A stretch of 64,000 bases of DNA from Warburgia ugandensis (Eukaryota; Streptophyta; Magnoliopsida; Canellales; Canellaceae), in the NCBI GenBank assembly GCA_035236585.1, contig CP141136.1, positions 32,386,949-32,450,948 of the forward strand. The letters are read 5' to 3'. The notes under the pieces were generated by a model. The model did not search any database, was not told where the DNA came from, and saw only the letters and a list, made by a program, of their open reading frames with translations. The translations under genes were made by a program, and so were the position numbers. Shown here piece after piece: positions 32,901 to 48,966 of the stretch (its first letter is position 1; each line of letters starts with the position of its first letter).

Positions 32901-34794
32901 TCCTTGTTCATTTATAAATAGCCGATCACATATCATTTTTTCCTATATCCTCTTCTTCTCATGGGTGGCATGACAACTTCCTCCTTAGCCCTTATGCTTT
33001 TCTCTTTTTCTCTTCTTGCTTTTCATTTCGGATATTTTGAATGTTTGTGTTGTGAAAAAAACTGTAAGTAAATCATAACTTCTTTTGATCATGAATTACT
33101 TCATTGTTACTAACTCTCTCTATTTTCATTTTGTAGATTATGTGAGTTTTCTCACTACAGATGATGGGGTTAAGAAGTTTGTTAGATTATCCTGATTTTG
33201 CAAAAATTGTATGATTTCATTGCAAATGACAACTACTTCTCTCTCTAACCCTTACTATTAGAGAAAGGAAGAACATTACAATTTGTGACTCCCACCCAAA
33301 ATTAGGGTTTGATGAAGAGTGATGGTTATACCATCAACTTTTGGCTAAGAAAATTCAAGCACACTCTCTCTCTCCATAGAATGGGTGTCATCAAAATACT
33401 AGGCCAAATTTTGATGAAAAAGAGCAGATTCACTATTTGATCTTGTATTAATAAGATCAAACAATATATAACATTGGATGTAATAAAAATAATAATTTGA
33501 TTTTCTTATTGACATGTTTGTTTATGTATATATATTATGTATGTTTGTGTTTGTAAAATCGATTTCATTGTGTATTTATGTAAGGTATTGTAATATACAA
33601 AAAGTAAATAAATATACATTTAATATGAAAATTAAAAAAATTTTAAAGTCGTTTGGTGTTTATAGCTAAACAACTTTAAAAGTGTGGATTGTTAAAGTTG
33701 TTTACATCTAAAAGACTTTAAAAATAATGATTTTTAAAGGTTTTTTTATAGCAAATGACTTCAATTATACGTCTATTTTAAGAGTTATTTCATCGACTTT
33801 CGCCATGCTTTTTCGGTTTGTGTTTATGATCTATGCACAAAAACTAAGCCAAATTTCTATTTCACTACTCTGAACCAAATTCTACCTATGAATTGGAACT
33901 ACATTTACAAATTTAGGTTCAATATCAATTTAGGTTCAATTTTTGAGTAGTACTTGGTGAGAATGTGGATCACGTGCATGACAATGGTGATGAGGGTGCT
34001 TGACATTATTAAAGTCATTTATACTAAACAACTTCTTTATTTATAATCAAATTTAGCACAAAAAACAATTAACCAAATTTGCACTAATCATTATGTAACA
34101 TTTTTACTTTTAAATAATAATTTATAAAAAATTTGAATTATATGAAATTGGTGTCAAAAGAAAATTATTTTGAATCATGTGAAATCGGTGTCAAAAGAAA
34201 ACTATTTTAAAATTCTCAATTTTTTGAGTTATAGAAAGTAAAAGTTGTATAGACATCAAATTTGATGCTAATACCTCAACATTGTAATTGTACTCAGAAA
34301 AATAGTTCCAACAACACTAAGTTTGGTGTAATCAAAATTCTAACGAATACATTTTGATTTTCTTGAAAGGACAATTTGATAATTTCACATAGCAGGCCTT
34401 ACTTGCAGAAATTTAAGAATTGAGTAGCCCTCATCTATTTTTTTAATGTAATTATATAACCAAACAATTAAGCACTAAAAATAATATAATTTTTAAATGT
34501 AAAATTTTACAAAATTAAATTTATTAAATAAACTAAAGGAGGGGGCAATTTTGATAATGGTACCCCCTCCCTCTTAAAATAAATATTTTTGTTTGAATTA
34601 AAAAGAATTTATAAAGTTGTTTATAAATAAAAGACTTGAAAAGTAAAGACTTTTAAAGTTGTTTATTTGTAAATGACTTTGATAATGGCACCCCTCCCTC
34701 TTTTCTTAGTCGACAACAACAACATAGCTAAGTCTATTCTCAAAAATGCAATAGAGAGGAAAAACCCTAGCAGAGCTGGTCAGAGAGGAAGAGA

Positions 34795-35490
34795 GGAGAG
34801 GACAGACTGACGTTGATGATGCTGACTAGGACAACACTGATCAACGATGCCCAAATCGGCTTTGAGAAGAGAAGAGAGAGAAGAAAGAGGGGAAGAAAAA
34901 GAAGCAGAAGAATGAGAGGAAGAGAGGACCAATTGATGTCGATGACGCCTACTAGGACAACACTGATCGATGAGGCCTTGATTGGCAGTGAGAAGAGAAG
35001 GGAGAGAAGAAAGAGGGGAAGAAGAAGAGGAAGAAGAAAAAGAAGAGGAAGAGAGGAGTGGATCGACCCACACCAACCAGGACAACGCTAGTGATGTAGA
35101 TTGACAATGTCCAGATTAGTGGAGAGGAGAGAAGGGAGAGAAGAAAGAGGGGAAGAAAAAGAGGTAGAAGAAGAAGGGGAAGAAGGAGAGGAGGAGAGGA
35201 GGAGAGGATCGACCATTAGCCAACTAAGTAGTCACCGTTCTACTAGGCCGCAGAATAGTTTGCTATCGAAGATGCCTAGATAGGTGTGCGTTGTTGAGAA
35301 AAAACTTGATAGTGAGAATGGGGAGAAGAAAAATAGGAAGAGAGGAAGGGGAATAAGGAGAGAAGGATAGAAGGAGAGGATCGACTAGGCGCCATCTAAG
35401 CAGGCCACCACCGATGATGCTCAGATAGGTGCATGCAGGTGAGAAAAAACCCAATAGTGAGAAGGGGGAGAAGAAAGAGGAGGAAAGGAG
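34795..35490. repeat. purine-rich minisatellite, unit about 125 bp
   Basis: About five degenerate units start near 34812, 34938, 35061, 35206 and 35385. Each has a variable head (CTAGGACAACACTGATC...) and a long GA-rich tail (GAGAAGAAAGAGGGGAAGA). The frames over it (Arg/Glu/Lys-rich) result from the GA bias and are not called as genes. Confidence 0.8.
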
Positions 35491-37560
35491 AAAAAAATCT
35501 TTTCCATATAGATATTATGAATGTAGTTCATTGTTTTGATAGATTTGTGCATGGATGAGTATGATTGAATGTTTCTGATTTCGTTTGGATATATGAATAT
35601 GATTTGAGTAGATGAAACGTGATTTTGTTAGAATGAGATGCATATTTTATTAGGGACTAGCTAAAGAGGACATTGAATATGCTGACCTAGCATGTTTTAC
35701 TATGATAAATTGTATAACTACACAAAATGGATGATATATAAGCAAAGCAAACATTATGCATTATTTAAACTTAGAAATTACATGACATAAAGTGCATGAA
35801 TTAAGCATGAAAGTATGCATGAACTAAGATGTAAACTAACCAAACATTGAATGCATGAAATTAATCGACTAATGCATGGAAACCTAAACTAAATAAGTAA
35901 AATAAAGTATTAAGAGCCAACTAATATATATGCTCTAATCTTAAGTGAAATCTAAATGATTCATTACATTGATAATGCACGAACTACAAGTAAGAATGAA
36001 GAGCATGGTGGACATGATTACAAGATCTAAAAGCATGGAATAATCTACAAATTAACTTAGATAGAATACATGAATGGAATGCATGGACAACTAACCAAAA
36101 CAAACTTAAATTTTAAGGAGAAATACTTCAAAACTATGCGCATGAACTATGGGAAGTGCATGAATTAAGCATGAACTAAGATGTAAACTAACGTAGCTAT
36201 GTAATGCATGGAAACCTAAACTAAACAAGTAAATAAAGTATTAAGAGCCAACTAATATGCACTAATTCAAATTGGAATGTGAATGATTCATTACATTGAT
36301 AGTGCATGAATTACAAGTAAGAATGGAAAACATGGTGCACATGATTATGAGATGAACCTAAGATAAAATATAAGTATATAAGCATGAAAGGAACAACACA
36401 CACACACACACACACACACACACTTCCCAATCATCATATTTTTCTTAAAATTCTTTCATTACTACAGTTTTTGTACTTCTTTGTTTATCACATTTCTTTA
36501 GTTCTATAGGAGTGTTTCTACAATATTTTGTGGTGCAAGTAAACTTTGGAAGCTTAGTTTCAATCAAATATGTATAGTCATTTAGAATTAAGAAGTTAGA
36601 CTAAGTGTGGGATGAATCTTTCCCACTAAGAGATGTGAACTCGAAGCTGTGGACTTAAAGACTAGTGAAAGGTCTATGGCATTTGTGGCCCTTTTACAAA
36701 TATCTAAACTAAGTAGGCTTATATTTTCATGCATCCTTTATCTATTTTGCTTGTGGTTTGCATGTCACATATGTTAGATATTGTATGTTTATGTGAATGG
36801 ATGGAGATGGAGTCTCCTTTATTTATTTTTTACTTAAATTATGTTTATCAAGGACATCGCATTCACATGCGTAAAATGTGTAAGTCTGAAAAATAGAGGA
36901 GACTCCAAATTTTTGGTAGACGTTTAGAAAAGAAATACAACGCTCGATATTTTTAAACCCCAATTCACCTAACTGTGTTTAAGAACAAAAGATAGGTGTG
37001 TGTATGTGCTTGAGGACAAGTGGTAACTAAATTCTTAAGAATGACAAGTGGTCCTAGTACACGCTTGATCATTTTGCTAAGAATGACTTATAACACATTT
37101 TTAGAAATGGGCATGAACAAGATGCAACAAGACATACATTCAGGCTTGCTAGTAAATGCTTTAAGATGTCTCTTTTAATTGTCGAATGGTAGTCGTATTT
37201 GCTTACATAAAGCTAAATTAATTCAGTCATGTTCATACGAGTGCAAATTAATCTGTATATAGATGTGCTATGTGATGACTAGAATCATGTAAGTTAATAT
37301 TACTTTACTTATATATTGATTTACTTAGAATCATGCAAGTTAACATTGCTTTACTTATAATCATGAAAATTAGTTTCTTGGTTTAGTTTGAGGAAAGTTT
37401 AATTTTAGAAATATTTATTCTTTAGAAAGTTAATATTTTCATGCATGTCTTATCTGATTTGCTTTTGGTTTGCTTGCTGCATATGTTATGTCGGTTTGGT
37501 TTCTTTAAATGAATTACATGGCTTTTTTTTATATCATTGTTCTAATATGATTGTGTTATT
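35491..37560. other. CACTA interior, non-coding, with a 364-bp tandem duplication
   Basis: Copies at about 35790-36025 and 36154-36356 share GTGCATGAATTAAGCATGAA, GTATTAAGAGCCAACTAATA and GATTCATTACATTGATA. No transposase motif was found across these 2 kb, where TNP2 might be expected. Confidence 0.75.
36396..36423. repeat. (AC)n microsatellite
   Basis: Fourteen AC units at the end of the 364-bp tandem duplication. Confidence 0.97.
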
Positions 37561-37589
37561 CTTTTTAGTAATGATGGAATGAGAAGAAC

Positions 37590-40500
37590 ATCAAACTGAA
37601 GATTACAGCCACAATGAAGAGCACGAACAAGTGGCCAGCATGAGCATTACTCCAAAGAGAAAGGGCAGAGGGTGAACAACAATGGAAAATGTTATCAAGA
37701 GAAAGTCTAAGGGAGTTAAAAGAACTATCTAATACAACAATAGAGGGCAAGAGATTGGTGACAGTGTACCCGTTTGTAGTAGTTTCCTCTGTTCTATAGT
37801 AAGAAGCATGATTCCTATCATATTTGAGAATTGGAGACTTATGCCATCCTCAACAAAAGATTAAATATGGGAAATGGTGAAGGTATGTAAACATTAAGTG
37901 CATGTATTATATAAATTATAACTTACCTTATTTTTCAAATATAGTAATTTGTTGTGTACAATTTGTAGACTACCTTTAACATGTTGGATAACAAGAAGAT
38001 GCGTTCTTTACAAGGTGTTAGTGAGCATTGTAGAAAATGGAAGACCTGCCTTGTTCGCAATTACATAGCTCCAAATGTCTATGGTCCATCAACACTATAC
38101 ACAATGTCGACCATTTGCTTCGACATCATTGACCAAGAGGTTTGGAATGCATTTTGTATAGAATCGCACTTCCACTGAATTTGAGATATGTTCAAAAATG
38201 ATGTTTCATTTAATTAATTACATGTAACATCTGATTATTACACTTGATCACGCATGTTCAAATGTGAAAACGAAGAGTGCAAGGGAAAGAAAGGTGCATG
38301 AAACAAATATAGATCACCACCTATCCAGGTTGGGCTATGCTCATTTAGAAGAGCATGAAGTAAGCATTTGTGACAATTTATCCCTTTCAATTTAATGCAA
38401 CTATATTTATATACATGTTGTTCTCTAACTATAGTGTCTTTGCTTCATCGCAAAAGAAATCTAGGACTAGGGAATCCACTGATGCTCATCCTTTGGAAGA
38501 TAGTGCATTTGGTGGCCCATACTGACAACAAGTTCTGGAATGAAAGTATTGCGCAAATTGATTCTCGCATAGTAAGTGGTTCCACCTGTCTATAAATTTT
38601 ATAAACTTAATTTGATGACATGATTATATCTTTCTAATTAAATTTTATAGACATTGTCATCCAAGAAAGCACTGTTACAAGAACTCTAAGTAGCATTGCT
38701 GCCAATGAGGACATCCTGTATAGAGTTATGGGCAATAAGAAGGACTACCCTAGTCTAGTTAGGGGCATGGGTCACGGTGTTGTTCCTTTTAAATTGTTTG
38801 GTAAATGACATTTACTTAAAGTTTAAAATGATGAGCAGGTTTACAATGAGCTCATTGAGAAAATAAAGGCTGATATATTTAGTCAATTGAGTGAGGGAGG
38901 TTTGATGATTGTTATTCCATCCCTAGCTCATAATTCTCACAAAACCCCTGTACCTCCATCAAATGCGAGCTGCAATTCCCCCAATTGAAGAAGATAATGA
39001 AGGTCATCCTACGTCCTCGAAAAGAAAATTCCCACCTAGGAGGTGTGTGTGTGTGTATAGACAAAACTAAAAAATTTCATTGTCATTCTATAATAATTCT
39101 CTATCTTAACCTCTATATTGTATATTTGACTTGCAAGTGGGTCAATGCCTGTTGGCCTTAGATTCCCATCAAAACATCGTGGCAGTTGGTTCATGCTACG
39201 AGCATGAATCAAATGTTTTTCATGGAATTATTATACCACCACATACTAAGTGGGTGTCTATTACTATGGCTTTGAATGTTAATGCTTGCCTACCATTCCC
39301 ATTAGGAATGAAAAATATTATAACCATTGGGCAAGTAGTTGCATATCACATTGCTTAGCTGGAGGAACTAGTCATTCCTATAGAGTCCAAGGTATGTATC
39401 TTATCATACTACCTTCCTCATCAATATTTTTTAGCTAGAGACCTCAATTAATTGTTTAATAACTTTATACAATTAATCAACAATAACATGTGGCACCGAG
39501 ATCAGCCGCCTTTCCAATATCACCTATTGCTGCTGCACCAATGGAATAGGTAATTGAATATATCTTTGATTTTTTTTCATCATAAATTAGGTCCTCTTCA
39601 TTGATTAATATTATTTAGCCGAAATTTTTTACATCTTTTGCAGTAATCATCCAAGAAGGGTGTGGAAGTCCCACCTAACATGCCTCAATCCCTAAGGTTA
39701 ATTCTACAGTCTCATCAACCCTATACGAATCAAGCAAGGAGTGTTTGCTGAGAACGTTGTTAAATGCCACTTATGGCAGATGACCTATTACAAGTTTGCC
39801 TATAGGATCAACTTGAGCACCCTCACATTGTCTCCTACATGGGGTATATGTACATACTTGCTTATAAAATATTTGACATTTATATGTTATATTTTCATGG
39901 TATAGGTAATAATTATTTCTTTTATGTAGCTTCTTGAATGATGCGACTAGCCTTTTTGAGGGTGAGGGTATATTTACCAATTCGTTGACCTTGACAACAT
40001 TTCGGGAGCGGTAGAGCAATGGCTAATCGAGAGGGGTGTTTAGGATATTTTACCAGGCTTCTTTCACTGCTCTCAGGGACAGGGCTTAATGATTCCCAAC
40101 AATAATGGTTAAGTTTAAATTTTCTTATTTTTTTGCCAACTTATTCTATACTTAGGGATTGAAAACTTCCATTACTATTCATATGACTATCTATGTAGGT
40201 CTCATTGGATACTACTTGTTTTGGAAGTGCATGGTGGGCATGCTTTCTTTTTTTTATTCTTACGGATCCCACATTTGTCTTGCCTAGATAGAAATTATAA
40301 ATAAATAAGCATTTATTTTTTTCATGTGTTATATGTAGATAATTAATTTATTATTAATCTATAATGCATATAAAATTTAAACTTGTAGAGTTTGGTTTGA
40401 ATGAGCTAATATCACTGAGACTATACAACCACCAAAAGTCACTTGAAAGAATGTCAAGGTATCTGAAACATTTAATTACTCTAAATTACGACTAATTAAA

Positions 40501-40870
40501 CCTATATTATTACAAATGATATTTATGCATTCTCTTTTGTTGTCCTTGTTGCACCGTGCCCTAAACAATAATCTAATTGGGAGTATGGGTAGTATGTCCT
40601 AAGATACATGAGGACCCTCATATTCGGTAGTATTCCTATCTCCCATTTAAAAAAGGCAGAACACTTTTTACTTTTCATAATCTTTTATTTTTCTACATTT
40701 TTTATGGATCTAGTTAAAAAGTTTGAGCTTAATTAAATATGTTGTATTTCAGCCTATTGTGCTTTTTGAGTGGGCAAACAAGAATAGTTACTCTAAATTA
40801 AATCTCAATGAAATATGAACTGAATGAGATGAGTATGTAATGAGTTTCAATTAGATGACTTGGAGTAATT
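37590..40870 (+). pseudogene. CACTA accessory gene: Ptta/En/Spm domain plus Ulp1-like protease, decayed
   Basis: Exon-like pieces give the plant Ptta/En/Spm transposase domain (PF03004 type): RSMIPIIFENWRLMPSS near 37800, KMRSLQGVSEHCRKWKTCLV (37996-38055), a SRLGYAHLEEHE-like stretch near 38320, AHTDNKFWNESIAQIDSRI (38515-38571) and RGMGHGVVPFKLFG near 38760-38803. A following domain reads VGQCLLALDSHQNIVAVGS (39134-39190) and ACLPFPLGM. The last part looks like a C48 (Ulp1) peptidase: SHWILLVLEV at about 40200-40229 carries the His, and YVLRYMR at about 40591-40611 follows the cysteine region. The end is near 40840. Introns such as GTATGT at 37875 are visible. Exons are in mixed frames with stops, so it cannot make a full protein. 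Ulp1 domains in plant transposons may remove SUMO-like tags; their role is unproven. Confidence 0.78.
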
Positions 40871-40950
40871 ACATGAACCTGAAATACATAATAAAGTATT
40901 TTTTTTCATTCCTTGTGTGTGTTCCTTTAGATTTTATTAGTTTCTTTGAA

Positions 40951-40951
<1 letters not shown>

Positions 40952-41019
<68 letters not shown>
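40952..41019. repeat. (GT)n microsatellite
   Basis: About 33 GT units just after the CACTA gene. Confidence 0.98.
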
Positions 41020-41020
<1 letters not shown>

Positions 41021-41359
41021 TTTAAGCTATGAATGAGTGAAAATTTGGAGTGTGAGAATAAATGAGTATGGATGAAGTGAATTTGGAACTTGTACATGAA
41101 GTAAATATGTGGCAAGTGGTTTTCAATATATTCATTGAATTATATAACTTTTATTAGATGAAGAATAAGAGGGTTACTTAGAGTGTGAAAGTAAATTCAA
41201 ATGTGTATGGATTTACAAATGAAGTGAATGTCGATGTTATAGAGAATGCATGTATTGTAGTTTCTTTTATAAATTGTTTTCAAGATAGATGTGGATAGAT
41301 AATGATGAATTTGGATGTTTTGTACCCATTATGGGTGTATTAGGTGTTATATTGTAAGA

Positions 41360-41880
41360 ATGATTCTGTGTATCAAGAAAGATGTGGATGCATGTTGTAT
41401 TGGATGTTTGTTTTTCATGTTTATAAAGATTGTTTGAAGTATCAAGTCTATAGAATGTTTGTTATTCAATGCATATATAGATGGTAGTGTATCAAGAAAG
41501 ATGTGGATGCATTGTAGTGGATGTTGGGTTTTTATGTTTGTGGAGATTGAAGTATTATGTGTATATGATGTTTGGCTTTTCATGTTTATAAAGATTTTTT
41601 GAAGTATCGGGTATCTTGAATGTTTGTTATTCAATGTACACAAGTGGTAGTGTATCAAGAATGATGTGGATGCATTATAGTGAATGTTGGGTTTTCATGT
41701 TTGTGGATATTGAAGTATTAGTTGTATATGATGTTTGTTATCCAATGTATATAGGTGGTATTGTATCAAGAAGTGGATGTATGTTGTATTGGAATAGGTT
41801 TTGAATGTTTATAAAGATTGTTTGAGTATCAGGTGCACATAGGATGTGTGTTATTCAATTGTATACAAGTGGTAGTGCTC
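41360..41880. repeat. compound minisatellite in the CACTA right interior
   Basis: TGTATCAAGAAAGATGTGGA or close variants recur at 41368, 41488, 41651 and 41762. Between them alternate blocks such as TTTTCATGTTTATAAAGATT and GAATGTTTGTTATTCAATG. Spacings of about 110-165 bp show a higher-order arrangement. Confidence 0.85.
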
Positions 41881-41884
41881 TGAT

Positions 41885-42340
41885 ATAAAATTGAACAAAA
41901 TACTTTTGAAGCCATTTAGCCCTAAACTATTGCAAAAGTATAGACTTTTAAAGTCATTTAGGGCTAAGCAACTTCAAAAGTCCATAAAAAAAGGTTGGGC
42001 TTTTGAAGTCTCTTATATAAAAGTGACTTCAAAATCACCAACTTTAGAAGTCGTTTAGGCTAAGCGACTTTAAAAGTCCATAAAAAAGGTTGGGCTTTTG
42101 AAGTTTCTTAGGACTAAGTAATGAAGTCATTTAGGCTAAGTGACTTTAAAAGTCAAATACATTTGAAGTTGCTTAGACTAAACAACTTTAAAAGTTGGTG
42201 ACTTTTAAAGTCGTTTGTTGAAGCGACTTCAAAAGTTCTTCATTTTTAAAGTCATTTAAAAGTTTTTGACTTTCTAAGTTAGCTTGATAGAAGTTGCTTA
42301 GTAAGCAACTTCAATTATCCTTTTTAACTAACTTTAAAAG
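41885..42340. repeat. right subterminal repeat cluster of the CACTA element
   Basis: Again more than a dozen ACTTTTRAAGTCGTTTAG motifs occur in both orientations, matching the left cluster. Several neighbouring pairs form imperfect palindromes. Confidence 0.85.
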
Positions 42341-42357
42341 CCCTATGTCTAGTAGTG

Positions 42358-45599
<3,242 letters not shown>

Positions 45600-45600
<1 letters not shown>

Positions 45601-48600
45601 TGTGTGACTAAAACACATACAAATGTAAAGCATTTTTAGGTGAACTCAAGTTGTTCTCTTTCTTATGAGAACTACTCCAGTTTCTTCTAACAATAACCCC
45701 TTTTGCTCCTCCTCTATTTCCTCTGGACCACAGCCACTGCTAGTTCTACTATTTCTCCATTCTTCCTCTCTCCTCTCTCCTTCCCATTCCTTCCTCCATA
45801 CACCCGTAGGTTGCCGCTGCTACCCCAGCCTACCTGCCAACCGGCACTGCTGTTGCAGCCCGACCAGCTGGTCTTGCTGAGCCATTGGCAACTCAATTCT
45901 CCACCAAAAGAGCACGTTCCATGCTCTAACTGTCACGTAACTCCTTTCCTCCCTTTTTCCCTTTGTTTTCCCCTATATTTCCTCTCCCTGTGCCCTGTCA
46001 GACTAGTTTGTCTGGCCAGGGATCTGTTTGAGAATGGATCTGACTCGCCAGGAAAAACCAATCTTGTAGACATCTCAGATGGAAGATCTGAGCCATCCAT
46101 TGTGTTTATGGACCCCAAAATCATAAGAAAGGGCAAACCACAGTAAAAATCCAATGGTGCAAAAAATTTGAGATCTAAGCAAAACAGAAGAAATGCCCAT
46201 GAAACGACATGATCACTAAAGAACCATCACTGAAATGCACTAAGTAATGCACAGACAAGACGCGTAAGCCTGGCACACCTATGCGTGCCTGGCATGCATA
46301 TGTACATGCAAGTGACCTCACGCCGCCGTTCACAAAATGTGGCAACCGCAAGTGCATCCTGGTGATCGTAATGCACAAGGGAATCTTGGTGATGGTGACA
46401 TGTCCATGATCGTTTCAGACCCGTGTCATAGTCATTGCGTGTCCTAGTGACCCCAATTTGGCCCCTTCTGATCCAAATTTGATCTAGATCGTTTATTTGA
46501 ACTTGAAACCCAAACGTTGGTTCGAGAAGTTTGTTGGACTTGTCTCGATGATGCGGACATGAATCCATCATCAGAATTATGATCTAACCACATCTAGCTA
46601 GATGAAACCCTTAGATATCACTTAATAACTTAGATCAGCCCTATCAAGGAATGATCAGGCCTTAGAAGTTGAACAATGATGTGATTTGGGAAATGGATTG
46701 ATGGATTTGATGACCATATCACATTTATTAGTTATGAAGATTGATCTTAATCATTAATCTGAGCATGGACTCTGGATTTGACTGATCAAAGGTCAATCAG
46801 ACCATTAGATCGAGGTGCTGATCATAAATATATGTTTGCATTGTTAGAAAACACAAGAATTGAAGTGATTATAATACTTAAGACTTGATTTAATGATCTA
46901 AATACTAATTGAAGCTATAGAGAATGATCCAATGGTTGGATCGCCCCAAAAGCCAATTAGATGGAAAGATTAAGTCCCTTAGTGATCAGGAGACACCCAG
47001 TTAGCCCATTGCAACTCGGGTTGACAATTAGATATACCAGATGGTCAATAAGATGGAATGAAAACTGGTCATAAGACATTGATCAATGTATATAAGGGTG
47101 AATCAAATGATCTGGACCATTCATCTAGGATTAACTATTAGACCAGAAGATTAGACTAACTAATTGACTTATAAATTGGAGTTTGATGAAGACCAATTGA
47201 TATAAATGATGAGTAAATTATACCATGGAGCACATTGAGGGTAGTAAATAACGCAGTGTAGTACTGTGGTCCCGACAGGTGCATAAAAGCGTGTGAGAGG
47301 ATTACATGCTTGATTGAGTTATTTCCCTCATTGAGGTAGGTGAAGACATTTAATGTTCCTTCAATGTTATATATCATGGTTGCACCAACGACTTCATTTG
47401 CATATACATCTTGATGTGTGATTTTTGTATATCAACCATGTGTTATCGATGTTTATATCATCTTTTTAAATCACATGTTTTATGCATGGTCATTGATACA
47501 TTGAATGCTTTATCAACTTGATTCTATCGAGGATGTTTATGCACATATTTTTTATACTTGGTTTTGTGTTTTAACTAATGCGCTCAGGTGCGCTTATAGT
47601 CTTATATGCCACATTGAGCCCTATTTAGTAAGGGGCTCCGAGGAGGTTTCCCTGCCCGAAGCATGTTCAACCGTGGCTCTCCTCAGTCTTTTGTCTTATC
47701 TAACCACTGAGAAGATTTTCACAATAGTCGAGAGTATACTACGGTAATCTGATGGTGAACTCCTTTATCTCCCAAAGGAAGCGGAGCTACCCTAGTGGAT
47801 GCTATGTTAGGAGGGTCATAGGGTTGGCCACCCCCTGAGTATATGGGATGAAAGACACATGCCTTAACATTGCAAAAACCATGACGATTGTGGTATGATG
47901 GGTAGTCTACACATGCATCTGATTGACTCCCATGCCTTAGCAGACCGAAGTCTCACGTTTTGATGTTGACGATGAGTAGGAATGGTTGATACCTTGAAGT
48001 GGTTGTCACTGTAGCATAGCTATTTATGCACTTATTCTGTGTGTACATGTAGTTAAAGACATATCTGGATGATTATATCTTAATGCACCCACAGGTTGAC
48101 GATGCAACTCAAGGGTGAAACCTATGTGGGTGGGCCTATAGGCTGGGCCAGCTACCTAGTGAGGGAGCTATAGGTAAGGAACCTAGAAGGTTGTAATAGT
48201 ACTCATTGCCAGATATGAGAGTGTTGTGGTACACTTTAGGGACATGGTTAGGTTACATGCCTTGTTATTCATGGCATGCATTCATGCTTTGATATGATGG
48301 ATTTGACTTTATTTGGCTCTACTAGTTTCATGACATATGTATTATTAATGTTATGCATGCCATGATATTTTACTCATGACACTTCTATGTTTTTATGCGT
48401 GAATTTTATCTTCACTAGTGATTGTACTTGACTTAGATTTCTTTACATTTACACATTGTTGCAAATTTGAAGGTTTAGTTTTTTTTATACCAATGTTTTA
48501 TATCCATTAGCTTTATAGTAGACCCTAATCTCTATACGTCATACTGCATACTTATCATTAGATATTAAATATTTATGTACCTACACAAGCAATTGCTTGC

Positions 48601-48966
48601 TGAGGCATTACTCGGTTTGCAATGCCTCAATTTTGGAGTGAGGTAGCTACAAGGGCAAGCAGGCAGAGTAGTAGAAGGGATGATAAAGGATTATCTATTT
48701 TACATAGGGACTGATCTTAATGTACGCAGTTTCCTATTTTGACATTTGACTTTTAAGTGGGTTATGTATATATATCTATACATATGTAACTATGATAGTG
48801 GAGGGACCTGATCCTTAACATTTACATGTATGGATATATTGTTATGGTTGGATGTAGTGTATGATGGAGGAGACCCTAGGCCATGCTACATTTTCTATTG
48901 GTTTTTTGCATTTTATTTTCTTGACCAGTGTTTAGTTACGATTTTCAAACTTTTTCAGAGTATACC
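45600..48966 (+). mobile_element. old Ty3/gypsy LTR fragment, interrupted at 48966
   Basis: GGATGCTATGTTAGGAGGG through GGGTTGGCCACCCCC (about 47796-47837) matches the reverse complement of 54310-54356 in the solo LTR at 53303-58207. CAAGCAATTGCTTGCTGAGG (48586-48605) matches both 53730-53750 and 4935-4955 in reverse. The fragment therefore belongs with the long-LTR families here. The 48967 element interrupts it, so the remainder should lie beyond the window. The left edge was not found, and 45600 is approximate. The open frames over it have no motif. Confidence 0.6.

Larger units (their letters stand above)
32336..42357 (+). mobile_element. CACTA (En/Spm) DNA transposon, about 10 kb
   Basis: The right end, read inward, is CACTACTAGACATAGGGC followed by TTTTAAAGTT. 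The left end is CGCTACTAGACACGAGGC followed by TTTTAAAGTT. These terminal inverted repeats share about 24 of 28 bases and start with the CACTA signature, slightly mutated on the left. Both subterminal regions are packed with TTTTAAAGTCGTTTA-type motifs, as in En/Spm elements. The 3-bp flanks are CCC and CCT, only a near match. Inside are two minisatellites, a 364-bp tandem duplication and one decayed gene (37590-40870). I see no TNP2-type transposase, so the element could move only with outside help and is probably dead. The orientation given is that of its gene. Confidence 0.9.

Noticed and set aside
34780-35283. Arg/Glu/Lys-rich or Ser-rich frames of 60-101 codons
   Set aside because: They follow the GA-rich minisatellite in the CACTA element and carry no domain.
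45665-46146. 147-codon plus-strand frame
   Set aside because: It lies in an LTR-like fragment with pyrimidine-rich leader sequence, has no motif, and shows low complexity at the start.
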